Shown here piece after piece: positions 49,188 to 61,824 of a stretch of 64,000 nt of DNA. The notes below the pieces were generated by a model, which saw only the letters and a program-made list of their open reading frames with translations, did not search any database and had not been told where the DNA came from. The DNA lies in the NCBI GenBank assembly GCA_011037195.1, contig JAAEAF010004323.1, positions 36,599-100,598 on the forward strand. Reading direction: 5' to 3'. How positions within the stretch are numbered: the first letter of the stretch is position 1; each line of letters starts with the position of its first letter. Both the position numbers and the translations under genes were made by a program. This DNA is from Triatoma infestans (lineage: Eukaryota; Arthropoda; Insecta; Hemiptera; Reduviidae).

Positions 49188-51749
49188 ATGAAGTATGTTT
49201 TAATGGTGGCGGAGAAACCATCTTTGGCCGCATCCTTAGCCTCAATTTTAAGTAATGGAAAACATACTTCTCGTAAAGGCAGCAATGGCACCTGTACAGT
49301 ACATGAGTGGTCTGGTCATTTTGACCACAACAATGTTACTTTTAAGATGACATCTGTATGTGGGCATGTAATGACTTTAGATTTTATAGGTAAATATAAT
49401 AATTGGGACAGAGTTGATCCCGTTGAACTGTTTTCATGTACAACTGAAAAAAAGGAAGCTTCACCCAAACTTAAAATGCCGCAGTTTCTATCTCAGGAAG
49501 CTCGAGGCTGTGATTATCTAATTTTATGGTTAGACTGTGATAAGGAAGGCGAAAATATTTGTTTTGAAGTAATAAATGCTGTCCAAGGAGCCATGAAAAG
49601 ATCCCCTTATAATATGGATGTAGTTTATCGAGCGAAGTTCTCGGCTATTACTGAAAAAGAAATAAAATCCGCAATGTTAAATCTAGGAAAACCAAATGAA
49701 AATGAAGCCCGTTCAGTTGATGCTCGACAAGAATTAGATTTGCGAATAGGCTGTGCATTTACTAGGTTCCAAACTAAATTTTTCCAAGGTAAATATGGTG
49801 ATCTGGATGCATCCTTAATTTCTTACGGCCCTTGCCAAACTCCAACTCTAGGCTTTTGCGTAAAACGTCATGATGACATTCAAACATTCAAGCCAGAATC
49901 ATATTGGGTATTGCAGGTAAACGTAAAAACATCTGAAGGGAGAGAAGCAACTCTGTCTTGGGAACGGGTAAGATGTTTTGAAAAGGATATTACAGTTATG
50001 TTCCTTAATCTTATTAAAGGTATTCAAAATGTCCGCGTTACAAGTGTGGTTAGTAAAGAAAAAGTGAAAAGTAGACCTCAGGCTCTTAATACAGTTGAAT
50101 TAATGCGTGTAGGCAGTTCTGGTTTGGGCATGGGTCCTCACCATGTAATGCAAATTGCTGAAAAGCTTTATACCCAGGGTTATATTAGTTATCCTAGAAC
50201 AGAAACAACTCAGTATCCTGAAAGTTTTGAGCTTGCTGGTACATTGCATGTTCTTCAGCCTAGTAGTGAATGGGGAAGCGAGGTGCAGGCAGTGCTAAAA
50301 GAAGGTCTTAAAGCTCCTCGAAAAGGTCATGATGCTGGTGATCATCCTCCCATTACACCGATGAAATTAGCACACCGTTCGGATTTAGATTCAGATTCTT
50401 GGAAAGTGTATGATTATATTGTTCGTCACTTCATCGCCACTGTAGCACATGATTGTAAATATCTGGTAACAACTGCAAAATTTGAAGTGGGTTCTGAAGT
50501 GTTTTCTATCAGTGGTAAAAGCTTGGTATCTCCAGGGTACACAACCGTTATGCATTGGCAGGCTATGCATAAAAGTGACGCTACGCCAACATTTCAAGTT
50601 GGTGAGGAGCTTCCGGTGACTGATGTGAAGATGGTGGAATGTCAGACGTCTCCACCAGATTATCTTACTGAATCCGAACTTATAACTCTTATGGAAAAGC
50701 ATGGAATCGGCACTGATGCATCCATTCCTGTACATATTAACAATATCTGTCAAAGAAATTATGTACAAGTAGCAGCAGGTCGAAAGTTAATTCCTACACC
50801 ACTAGGCATTGTTCTGGTGCATGGATATCAGAAAATAGATCCTGAACTTGTGTTGCCTACAATGAGATCTGCTGTTGAGAAGCAACTTAGCCTAATTGGA
50901 CAGGGACTTGCTGACTTTCAGTCCGTGCTTGATCATACGGTAGATATATTTAAATTGAAATTCCTTTACTTTGTTAAAAATATTGACGGTATGGACCAAC
51001 TTTTTGAAGTAACTTTTTCACCATTAGCAACTGCTGGCAAAGCTCAATCAAGATGTGGAAAATGTCGTAGATATATGAAATATATCCAAGCCAAGCCCTC
51101 TAGGCTTCATTGTTCTCATTGTGATGAAACTTATAGTCTTCCACAAAATGGAAACATTCGCATTTACAAAGAACTAAAGTGCCCGCTTGACGATTTTGAA
51201 CTACTCTCTTGGTCTACAGGAGTACGTGGGAAGAGTTTTCCTCTTTGCCCATATTGTTATAATCATCCACCGTTTAGGGATATGAAGAAAGGATATGCAT
51301 GCAATTCATGCACACATCCCAATTGCCCTCAGTCATTTAACACTAATGGTATATCTACTTGCAATGAATGTGATGGCGTTTTAGTACTTGATCCAGCTTC
51401 TGCACCAAAGTGGAAAATGGGGTGTAATAGGTGCGATGTTATAATTCATCTATTTGAGGATGCTCATAAAGTGACTGTAGAAGATAACATCTGTGACTGT
51501 GGTGCTCAGATCGTCAGTGTAGAATACAAATCCGAGAAGAGCAAGCTACCTAAAGGGGTGCCAGAGATGAGTGGATGTGTGTTTTGCTGTCAAGAATTTT
51601 CTTCATTGGTAGAGAAACACAGAGCAGTGGCTTCAAGACCAGTTGCAATCGGCAAGCCAGCTCGAGGTGGCCGGGGAAGATCAAGGGCGAAAGGGCGTCC
51701 ACGCCAACCAAAAGATAAAATGGCACAACTTGCTGCTTACTTTGTATAG
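49188..51749 (+). CDS. TOP3B: DNA topoisomerase III beta, single-exon gene
   Basis: Type IA topoisomerase that cuts and passes single strands of DNA, and in this family also RNA. It usually acts with TDRD3. The 853-residue frame aligns with animal TOP3B (human 862) from end to end. The TOPRIM domain (about 1-150) has E9 in MVAEKPSLA and D116/D118/E120 in WLDCDKEGEN. The conserved block SVDARQELDLRIGCAFTRFQT follows. The catalytic tyrosine is Y335 in ISYPRTET (codon 50190-50192), followed by KGHDAGDHPPITPM and LMEKHGIGTDASIPVHINN. A cysteine-rich zinc-finger region runs from about residue 623 (CGKC, CSHC, CPYC, CNSC, CNEC, CNRC) to about 800. The tail has a short RGGRGR segment and ends KDKMAQLAAYFV, as in orthologues. 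The start is ATG 49188 because it gives the family N-terminus MKYVLMVAEKPS; only a TTG lies in frame just upstream. No intron interrupts it, unlike the neighbouring SLC66A2. Confidence 0.97.
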   Translation: MKYVLMVAEKPSLAASLASILSNGKHTSRKGSNGTCTVHEWSGHFDHNNVTFKMTSVCGHVMTLDFIGKYNNWDRVDPVELFSCTTEKKEASPKLKMPQFLSQEARGCDYLILWLDCDKEGENICFEVINAVQGAMKRSPYNMDVVYRAKFSAITEKEIKSAMLNLGKPNENEARSVDARQELDLRIGCAFTRFQTKFFQGKYGDLDASLISYGPCQTPTLGFCVKRHDDIQTFKPESYWVLQVNVKTSEGREATLSWERVRCFEKDITVMFLNLIKGIQNVRVTSVVSKEKVKSRPQALNTVELMRVGSSGLGMGPHHVMQIAEKLYTQGYISYPRTETTQYPESFELAGTLHVLQPSSEWGSEVQAVLKEGLKAPRKGHDAGDHPPITPMKLAHRSDLDSDSWKVYDYIVRHFIATVAHDCKYLVTTAKFEVGSEVFSISGKSLVSPGYTTVMHWQAMHKSDATPTFQVGEELPVTDVKMVECQTSPPDYLTESELITLMEKHGIGTDASIPVHINNICQRNYVQVAAGRKLIPTPLGIVLVHGYQKIDPELVLPTMRSAVEKQLSLIGQGLADFQSVLDHTVDIFKLKFLYFVKNIDGMDQLFEVTFSPLATAGKAQSRCGKCRRYMKYIQAKPSRLHCSHCDETYSLPQNGNIRIYKELKCPLDDFELLSWSTGVRGKSFPLCPYCYNHPPFRDMKKGYACNSCTHPNCPQSFNTNGISTCNECDGVLVLDPASAPKWKMGCNRCDVIIHLFEDAHKVTVEDNICDCGAQIVSVEYKSEKSKLPKGVPEMSGCVFCCQEFSSLVEKHRAVASRPVAIGKPARGGRGRSRAKGRPRQPKDKMAQLAAYFV

Positions 51750-52086
51750 TTCTCATTTTAAAAACGTGTTTATGTCTTATTTTTAAGATTAAAATTATTT
51801 GAAAGTTGATGTTTGTAACCTAAGGAAACATGGAAAGATACAAGTTTACTTATTGTTGGAAAATACGTTTTTTTGTGTGTAAAGGTAAGTAATCATGTCT
51901 CAGAAGTGGTAATTAATTGAAAATTTAATGTTTAATAGTTTTCCGTTCAATCATGTATTTATATATTGGGATTATTTTACCAATAACTTATAATAGTTAA
52001 TTGGTTAGCTTTATCATTGCTGTTATTTTAATTATTTTAATACTTAATTTTGTTTTCAGCAAACATCTAATCATTTTTGTGCCGTT

Positions 52087-52092
52087 AATAAA
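52087..52092 (+). promoter_or_regulatory. Candidate poly(A) signal of TOP3B
   Basis: First canonical AATAAA that I see after the TOP3B stop, about 340 bp downstream. A variant ATTAAA lies near 51788. No genomic poly(A) tract follows the gene. Confidence 0.35.
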
Positions 52093-52099
52093 AAGTTGA

Positions 52100-53820
52100 T
52101 ATGGACATTTAAGAAGATTGCACACATGAAATTATGGAATGCTAATCCATCGTTATGTATATTTTATGAAAATGGAAATTTCATGAAACATTGTTTTTGC
52201 TTTTTTTGAAAAATTACATAAATATTACTGTTGTATCAGTGTTATTTTTATTAATACTTAGTAAAATATAGTTTTTTTAATATTATTGTCTGTTGCAACT
52301 TAATTTTTATTACTATATTATGTTAGGAATACGATTAACGTTACATTATAATTCCATAATTTCTGTGAGCTCTTCTAAATACTTATTTAACAAAAACATA
52401 TGAGTAGACTGAATTGTTCGTTGAGTTAATATAATAGATAATTCTGTAATTTTAAAACATAATATGGATATTAATTTTGACACTTCCCGTTTTTTTATGT
52501 TATCTCTATGATAGTTTATATTTGTGTCAAAGTACCTGTTTATTTATGAATTATTTATAACAGTTTATTCTCGGCATTAAACAAATCGTAAAAAACTGAT
52601 ACATATACTCTACCGAAATTAAATAAATATTATTTTATAATTTATGATCTTTTAGTTTTTGTTTTTCTTTACTTTCCTGACACGTTCTTAATGAATACTA
52701 TAAGAAATTAATACATTGTCGTCAGCTATTAAAGGAATGTGTTCACCAGAGCAAAATTTTGATACTGTCCAAGGGAAGGTGTTCTTATGAAAGTTGCAGG
52801 AATATTTGAAATAATGTTTCCAATTTCCATAATTTTCTATAATGAGACAAAAACGTTAAATGTTAAATACACTAAATTCAAGATTGGTAAGAAGGGGCCC
52901 AGGCCAATTGCCCCCGCTGAGTTTTTTCAAAAAAACCTGGTTTAAAGAAACATCCATTTTTCCCTGCCTGTATTTATTTGGATTAATCACATTGTCTTAG
53001 GTATAAAAAAATTAAACATAAAGTAATAGATAGGTGTGTTTATGGAAGTATGGTGAAAAATTACTCCCCTTTCTGCTTTAAATTTAAAATAAAATCCAAA
53101 TTACTAGTTTTGCCCTCAGATTATTGACATGATAAAAATAAAAACAATCTAGGTTTAAAAAAAGAAAATGCAAAATGATACTGGATAATACTTTTTATTT
53201 CCAAACAAATTCCTCTACTCCCTTTCACTTCAAAAAAAAGGTTTAACAATTAGGTTTGTTTTAGATAATACTGTAAATTACTTCCCCATAATGATTGTTT
53301 ATATGATATTTTAAGCTTCCGCGCGGACATTCTCATACTAAAAGCACTTAGGTTCTGCAAATTTGTAAGATTGCAAAAGTTTCGATACCTTTTATGTAAT
53401 CTGTTCCTTAGTTGATCCAAATCATTTATAATCTTTTCAGTGTTGATTGGAGGAACACCTAGCCGTCAGTTTATCCATTATGTCCTCTTAACCATGAACT
53501 GGTCAGTGGTCCCCAAGTTGGCCGTATATCTAGAAACACATTCCTGGAAAGTAATCTTCAATAAATTTTAGGTAGATTCTCCTCCCTTGAGGGAAAGCCA
53601 GTTAGAAAGTCTTCCAAGATGTGGCTTATTTTTCAGGTGCAGTTTCTTCATTTTTTTTTTTACCATCTATCAGCACTGCATTATTTTAAATTCAATTAAA
53701 ATAATGTGATTATTTGGATATTTACTTGAATAACTAGTCTTTAAACTAAGTAGTTTTCAAAGCGAAAAAATTGATCATCCTCTGAAGAATACCTGTTAAC
53801 GCAATTATTTCTAACTTCAC
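52100..53820. other. AT-rich intergenic DNA
   Basis: No gene or known repeat identified. Confidence 0.55.
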
Positions 53821-53829
53821 TTCATTTGG

Positions 53830-54075
53830 AAGGGATGGGATTAGCTCAGTGGTAGGGCGCTGGGCTAGCAACCCGGAGTTCCCGGGTTGAACCCAGCTTG
53901 CTATCTATTCTTGCTATCTATATCATCCTAGAAGCTCTCAGCTCACTGTCCAGTGATGGGCAGTGTTGACTATAGCTATAGAACACTGCTCGGAGGCTGG
54001 CAGTGCACTGAGAAGACTCCGGGGGAAAACAATATAGATCTTTCAGGTTGCAGTGCATATCCCCTTGAAAAAACT
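53830..54075 (+). mobile_element. tRNA-Ala-like SINE
   Basis: The head has a strong A box (ttagctcagtggtagggc, 53841-53858). The anticodon arm ctggg-CTAGCAA-cccgg (53860-53876) carries AGC at 53867-53869, the alanine anticodon. The B-box region gggttgaaccc (53884-53894) lacks one base, giving a 5-nt T loop, and the acceptor ends do not pair. This is therefore not a working tRNA. It continues into a body of about 170 bp (ctcagctcactgtccagtg, cagtgcactgagaagactcc) that ends near ccccttgaaaaaac. Confidence 0.7.
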
Positions 54076-54079
54076 TCAC

Positions 54080-57000
54080 TCTTTTATTCCGTTTCTTACT
54101 TTAATTTTTACAAATGAAAAAGAAAACACCCAGTAATTTTCTTAGGGTTTGCTTGTTCTGTTGAAATTATATGATGGTTTCTTAATTTGTTGTATTTGTG
54201 TAGCTATTAATATCTCAAATGTTATGTGTATCATTAAAACTATAAGTTTGATTTATTTTTGGAACATTTACTCAGTTAATGAACATTTGCGTATAATTAC
54301 TTGATTGGAAATTAAATTGCATTTACTTAGACCATACTATGGTAGCCATAATATCGTACAGTCTACTGTGACAAAACTGCAAAAGATTCTAGAACCCCTT
54401 GAATGACAAATAGGTAATATCGCAATAGAATAAGTTACTAATTTAGTAAATAAAATTATTCGCTATAAAATATACTGAAAATCTAGAATGAAAAAGACTA
54501 GTTTTAAAAGTAGGTATATGCCTTTCTTATTTATTATAAAACCTTACATTATATGCATTAATCAACACTTGTATTAAAGTTTATGTATATAATGCTTAAA
54601 GCTTATGTATAAAATGTTTATCTTATAATTAATTTCAAATAAAGTCATGGAGAGCATTTTGAAATCTTGGAATAAGCACTCTTCTGTTAAAGATTTTATA
54701 TTGTTTTATCAAAATTATTATATTGATGCCAAGCCACTTTTTTTTCTTTTCTTTTTTTTTAAAAACATGAAGTCATAAAAAGAGAATGAAAAGGAGCCAC
54801 ATTGCAATTCATCAAGACACCCAAATATATATGTATTAAATATTTATATTAATTTTTATGAGGCTTTTAGTTGAAGAAAGAAAGTTGTCTGCAGTTTGAC
54901 ATATAAACTCTTATGTTTGCTCATTTATTCAAGGTAAACTACATTCCATTGTTACATTGGGCTGCACTTCGCGCGACCAACCAACGTTCGTTTGATTCTG
55001 CCAATCCAAATATGATAGCAAAATCCTGTGTACGATATCCCATTTATAATTGGTGTTATGAGAATTTTGAAGTGAAGATTGATTAAATGAAAATTTTGGT
55101 ATTGCACTTGATGCTTGTACTCTTTTTTTTGTTGCTCAATAATTGCAAATTTATAGAAATGAGTTTTTATTGAATAACTTTTGCATTGAACAAATGTAAT
55201 GTTGGCCATTCTTCTTTGTGCGTTTTCTAGATTTATAAAAAAAATGAGTTCTTTTCTGATAGACTGCTGTGTAAATGAAGAGATTTTTGTAATAAAGTAT
55301 TTGATCATTACATATGGGGGGGAGCATAAACAAGTATAAGAAAATATTGCATTTTTGCTCTAGTTAAGAAAGGAAGACTTATTAATTAGTATTTCAATTC
55401 ATTATTGACTTGAGATTGATTTGTGATTCACTCTATATGGAATAAGCCCTTTTTCATTTCGAAAAAAAATCATTAATGCATCAAATAATAGCAATTCTTG
55501 AAAATATGATATATTTAGCAATTTTCTACACGTTTTCTTTTTGCAGATAAAAAAAGTTTGGAAGTTTAACTCACTACTGATAGGACACATAATGGTCAGT
55601 AGTTACTAATCTGAAAGTTCAGTACTTCATGTCCAATTTTGTATCAGTGCACAAACAATTTATTTAATCATGCCGCATCGTGTGTCCACTCAAGTTTAAT
55701 GGCACATTAGTTCACGTTGACTAAGAGCCCGGTGGCTGCACTATAGCACTCTATGGACGAAAGAAAAATAAAATAATTATTATTATTAATATATATAATT
55801 TGTCTAATTAAACTAAATCACAACTACTATGTTATTCTTACATCATTAAATGTCTAAAAAGCCCAATCAAACGACATACTCACTTGTATGTTGGAATTGT
55901 GACAATCTGCAAATTGCTTAACTAAACAATTGCAGCAATACATTACATTTGCAAGCGACCGAATATAGGTTCTTCAAGAATTATAGTGGCTATTAATACC
56001 CATACTATGCAACACCTACACCCTTATATTACCAATTTTTTATTATTATGATCAAACTTATAGTGATTTTGATGGAAGGGGAATTAGACAAAAGCTAATT
56101 TATATTTTATGATAAACTTAATTTTTGTGTCTTTTGATAATTTCCAGATTCCTTGACTATTTAAAGCACATTTCTTCAGCTCCAGGAGTATAACTTCTTT
56201 CCTTGTTCCCTGATGGCTGAAACTGAGATTAAAACTTTACTTTAAATTAACACCTTCCTCCATAGTGTTTTTACTATTAGTTTCCCATCTATAAGTTTGG
56301 TCATATAAAATCAAATATTTATAAAATGCTTTCATATCACTAAAGATTTTTTCTGTTATCATATCCCAAAAATTTCAAATTTTAATATAAAACCTATTAA
56401 TTTCAGTGATTTAAAGGGAAAATGAGAAAAACCTATTTCTTTAATGCTGTTTTTGTAGCTTCAGATTTTATAGTTCTCTGTAAGTTGTACTAGATATCAA
56501 GAATTTACTGTAAGAATAGTTTTTGCTAATTTCTTGAAACATTTTGAATCTTATCACTACCTTACTATCCATATGAATCAACAAAGTATCTATTGCGGTA
56601 CCTTCCTTTTTGCTTTGAGCACAAATTACAATTTGCAACTCTTAATGAAATATCAGATTTCAGGCTTTATATGACCTGCACTGCTATCTTCTCTAATTCA
56701 CGACTGCACTGGTTGCAATGGTTGTCTTCATTTAGCCCTTTTCCAATCGGAGAAGTATTCGTCATCTATTTTGGACGGATAACTTAATCTAACTTCAGCA
56801 GATATCATAGATTGGTTCAATCGATAAAGGGCAATACCTTCTTCATCAACATGTTTAATCCGGCAACCAAATTATTGTCATTATGTTCTCTCTAGCTCAA
56901 CAAGAACCAAATAGTAAGTTTTCTTAAAGAGAAGAGGATTGTATTTTCAAGTAAAATCATATTTTACAAATGCTTCTTGAATAGTTAATGAAATTTTATT

Positions 57001-57380
57001 TCTTTGAATATCAAAATTCTTTTCTTCAAAAGGCTAATTCTTAAATTATTCAATTTTGTTTTCTATCATACATTTCGCATTATAAGTGCTAAAATAAGGT
57101 TTAAACTAACAAAACGAATTCTATAATGGAGAGAATAGGTCGATATCGATGTTTAACCTAATTGTGTTCTTTTAAAACACATTGTGACAATTTATTCCAA
57201 CAGTGATTATGTTTACAATGCATACAATGTTGTCATGACTAACATGTTACTCAAGACACCACGTTATTTCATAATGTACATTCATATTATAATAATATGA
57301 AATAAATAATGATTGATTATTCACTTTTTGTACTCATTAGTCTGAATAGGGCCAATTCATCAATCCTGACTGCTTTGATA
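54080..57380. other. AT-rich intergenic DNA
   Basis: Several short open frames on both strands lack similarity to known families and look like chance frames. No structured repeat was recognised. Confidence 0.5.
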
Positions 57381-57399
57381 CAGTTTCATTATTTTAAGT

Positions 57400-58620
57400 G
57401 ATTTTTTAAAAAATATTAACGGTTCTGAACAATTTTGAACACTCTCTCACATTAACCCATTTTTGAATAATTTTAACACTTTTTCCACAAAATATACTCA
57501 TGTACTTCCTAATACAATTTATTACCTCATTTGGAGCTATAATACATACGTGCAATTAATCCTCTACCTTTGAACCAATTTGTTACCATAATTTGAACAT
57601 TTTGAACTACAGATAGGTCCAATTAATCTTATTTTGGTCCAGTTTATTACCTTTTTTACTTCATTCTTAACCAAATTTCAGAAAATCAATCCATTATGGA
57701 CTGATTATCAATAATCTTTTCTTGAACATTTTGAAATACCATTGAATCTTATTAATTTAAATCAATTTATTATTCGTTCTTACCTTATTTTAACCAGATA
57801 TCAGTCAAATTGATCCATTATCAATCAACCAATAACCAACATTTTGAAACACGATTCAATTCAATTAATTTTAATTTGACTTCCAATTTATTCCCACTTT
57901 TACCTCTTAACAAAACAGATTTTTCAGTAAAATTAATCCTTTTTGAACCATTCTTTAACCTATTTTAAACCCAATAAGTTTTAAGTATTAGAAAGTTCAA
58001 AAAACTAGTACAAAAAAAAAGATTAATTTGTATGATTTGATTCAAATTGTCCAAAATATGGTAATGATTGGATTAATTTGATTGAATTGTGGTTTTGAAG
58101 ATTCAAAATAAGAAAATGAAAGGTTATAAAATAGCGTCAAAAGAAAACTGATTGAATTAATAAATTAAAATGTGATAGCAGATTCGTTCAAAAAAGGATT
58201 AATTTGCTGAAAATTGATTCATCATAAAAGTCAATAAATTAATTAAATAAAAGGTGTACAAAAAGTGGAATTTGATTTTAATATAGTTTGAATTGTTCAA
58301 ACAATGTTATTGACTTGGTTAACAAAAGGTTTAATTAGTGCGCAATGTAATTCTTATCATAAAGTAAGAAATTGTTCAGAATAGGTTTAAATACAGAGAA
58401 ATAGTTTCAAAGTGATCAAATAAGATAAGTAAATTGGTTTAAATAAAAGTTTATTTTGGTGGATATAGGTTTCAAACTTGTTTAGAATATGATAATAAAT
58501 TCAGTTGAGGATTAATTTTAGAGAACAAAGATTTGAAGAACAAGGTAATAGATTGGTAAATAGAAGGTTTCATTTTATTGAAGAAAAGCTTAATTTGATT
58601 AAAAATTTTTGTGTGAAACG
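57400..58620. repeat. Large inverted minisatellite array
   Basis: 57400-57960 is built of degenerate units reading aattaatcctttttgaacca, atttattacct and attttgaac. 58010-58620 is built of the reverse complement (gattaatttgattgaattgtgg, ttcaaaatgaggtaata). Orientation flips near 57990. Units are roughly 60-70 bp and poorly conserved. The same unit forms 485-1240. Confidence 0.7.
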
Positions 58621-58839
58621 ATGTCCTGTGATTTTCTCTTAATACAATTTACATAGTTATAATAAATTGACCACTTCTCTTCAAACTTATAATTCTTAGT
58701 ACATAGATATTTAGTTGTTTTCAATCCTACCTCAACTGGTATATGTATAAAACGATTTTTTGAGGAAAGATTAACCTCACCACTCCTCTACAACTCCTTA
58801 AATAAACTTTCACGGAAAAAGTTTCAAATAAAAGAGATA

Positions 58840-59180
58840 GGTTTCAGTATTTATAGTTAGTATACCAAATTTAATGAAATCCGTCCGGGTTTTTCGCAGA
58901 AAACTAAATCAACTGATTAATATAGACGCACTTCTAGTCAACTGATTTTTTTCAAACTCAGATTTTGACAATATATTTAATTCTAATTCATATTATTTGA
59001 TGGAATCGCATTATAAACAAATAACCGCTAATTCACTATTACCTAATAATCGCTATTGATTCACATACATACACAATTTAAAAAAAAAATGAGCTCAGTG
59101 AATCTCAAAACCTATTTCCGATAAAAACTCAATTTCGAAAATTTGACAAGAAGCCGTAAGAGAAAGTAATAAGAATTAAT
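58840..59180 (+). repeat. Flank of dispersed minisatellite-bearing repeat, copy 2
   Basis: Diverged match to 230-500 (ctcaaaacctatttccgata, cgaaaatttgacaag, taagagaaagtaa). Here it follows an array instead of preceding one, so arrays and flanks alternate within the repeat family. Confidence 0.5.
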
Positions 59181-59714
59181 ATGATTAAAAAGTGTAATTT
59201 TGCCTGAAAAATAATTATTATATATAGAAAACATATGTAATAGTATAGTAAATATAGAAAACATACGTTAATACAAGACTGCTTCAGATTTAAATATTTA
59301 ATGTTTATTCATCAAATTGTATCAGATAATTACTGGTATTTGCGCGGTTATGCACTTATGAAGAGGGTGATATACCAGCAAATCTTTTAAAAAGTGCCCA
59401 TATTCATCATTAAAAAAAATATTAAATGATGAAAAAACAATCTATAAACAAAACTACAAAGGTTATTCATGGAGATGTAGATTCATGTAGATGTAGCTTC
59501 ATGTAGTTTATTCATGTAGATAGATTCATGTAAATACTCTGTAATCGTGACTAATGATTGATGAATACTTTGTAATCAAGACTAATGAATAATGACTACT
59601 TTGTTATCATGAATAATCGTTATTCATGTTTGCTTGAGACATTTTGAATGAATCGAATCATGAATAATGATTAATGAAATATTCATTTGGTAATTCATGA
59701 CTACTTTTGTGTTC

Positions 59715-59878
59715 ACTGGTGCATAGCTCTAGTGATTATCAAGTAAAAAAACCTTGTTTGTGACATCCTGTGCTGATGATTTGAGATTAAATTCCAACTG
59801 GTGCATAGCTCTAGTGATTATCAAGTGAAAAAACCTTGTTTGTGTCATACTTTACTGATGATTTGACATTACATTCCA
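59715..59878 (+). repeat. Tandem duplication, 82-bp unit, two copies
   Basis: 59715-59796 and 59797-59878 both start actggtgcatagctctagtg and end attcca/attccag, with about seven mismatches. A looser run of attcatgtagatgtag-type words precedes it at 59465-59530. Confidence 0.92.
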
Positions 59879-59889
59879 GAATACCATTC

Positions 59890-61790
59890 TTATTTCCTGA
59901 TGCTACTTGCTCATGAAAAGTTAGAACAGACTAATCCTTCTGGAAGTCGTATGTATGTAGTTACTCTATGATAAGCCTTGAATCCCATTTAAAGTATGCT
60001 TCTGTATCTAAATATATTCTCCAATAGTTTAATCTAACCGTTAACATTCCCTTGATTGATGATTTTAATGTAGCACTTACCAAACTAATTGCGAATTAAT
60101 AAATGGTTTTAATAAGATTTTCTTTTGAAATATAAATTGTAGAAATCATTTGTAATTTTCCGAAAATGATAATAATCAAACAGTAAAAATAATCTACTTA
60201 ATATAATATATTAATTAATAAAATGTTAATAAAAACTTAACATTAGTTTACTCAAACTCGGATAGGCAGTGCTAGCATCGCGGCGCCACAAGTCTTAGGT
60301 CGATTTTGATACAAACAAGTTCCGCATGATAATGCTCTGCTATTAAGGATAAACATATAGTGACTTACATTGCAATAAAAGAGCATAATTAGATTAAACC
60401 TTGATTTAGTTTTATGCACTGAGCTGATACAAATTAATCAGGTACTTTTTTTTTTAGTTTATTAAACAAGAAAATTTGAATAATGATGAGGTAACATTAA
60501 ATATGACGTCATAAAAATTAAAGAATAACAGAAATTGTTTTTTAATTTAAGGCGCGTCAACACTTATGGTCATTGGTGTCTGGAGGCTTCTCAATATACT
60601 CCCAGCCTCTGGAAGTTGATTTCATACATAATTAGGGCATGCATTACCAATATTCCAATTAAAGAATATTTAAGCAAACTAATATTATATGTTTCCTTTC
60701 TGAATGTGAATTTTAAAAGAAAACTTTTTGCTTACTCAGAAGTTTTTGATAATTCTCATTGCCATAAAGTCCTATTGTGAAGTAACTTGCAGTTTTTGGG
60801 ATAAGCGTACTCATGGCAAAATTTCATCTTACCATTTACATTTGTTTCCACAAACTATTAAACTTTTACAGACGATTCCATAACTTGACGAAATAGTTTC
60901 CATAAATAAGGTACAAAAGATCTTTGTCTTACAGTTTATTCCCTGCAAGCCTACTTACACTAGGTTCCCATATATATTTCTGAATTTTAATAATAATTCT
61001 GTACTGACTTTATTGATTAAAGACAATAAAATATTGAACGATATCATTAAGTTTAAAAATTGTATCTTTATTTTATTTCACAAACTACAATTCATGCTTA
61101 TATAATTATTCTGACATGATTATATAATCGAGAAATTCAAAACAAATTTCTGTTGCAATAAACTTATTAATAAATTCAATCTTGATCAAATATTTGTGAG
61201 ATAAATTTAATACAATTTTTTTAATTTTATATAATTGGTTTTTAAACAATAAATTGATTATTTTTATTAACTTTAATTTAATTATTGCTAGAAATAAATT
61301 TTGTCTTTTCACGATTAGTTCTGTAAATTTTTGCTGAATCATGATAGATGTTTTTGAATATTTTTTCCTTGAAATTAAGCGTTTGAACATTCATTTAGAA
61401 ATTCATCGTCAAGGAGTTTACTTCCCTTAGAAAGACTATCAGCTTCTATTTTTGTTTTTAATCTCATTAGAAACAGTTTTACTGAAAATTTATATGGAAA
61501 ACAAATTAAGGTACATTTTTCTTTAAAATGTTATTACTGACGTGCATTTTTATCGTAGGGTTTATATTAAAGAAAATAAGAGCAATAAGTATGGAATCTT
61601 CCGATGTTTGTAGCAAAATCCATTCTTAGAATTTAGTGGCGGACGCAGGGTAGTGAATCAAAGGGTGATAAAAACCTAGAACCAAACATCAGAATAATTT
61701 CTTCATTAATAAAACCGAAATGGGTTCATTGGGTTTTTACTTTCCAAGAGAGTATTTGAGGATAGAAGAGTTATCTAAATGTTATTCGCA
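59890..61790. other. AT-rich intergenic DNA
   Basis: No gene or element recognised. Open frames at 60535-60780 and 61106-61390 are AT-driven and match nothing I know. Confidence 0.5.
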
Positions 61791-61824
61791 TACTCTTGTT
61801 ATAAGAAGATCACACAGAAAATGG

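Noticed and set aside
50391..50768. Minus-strand open frames inside TOP3B
   Set aside because: They lie antisense to a strongly conserved enzyme and match no family.
53830..53902. Functional tRNA-Ala gene
   Set aside because: The T loop is 5 nt, the T stem has a mismatch and the acceptor stem does not pair, and a SINE-like body follows.
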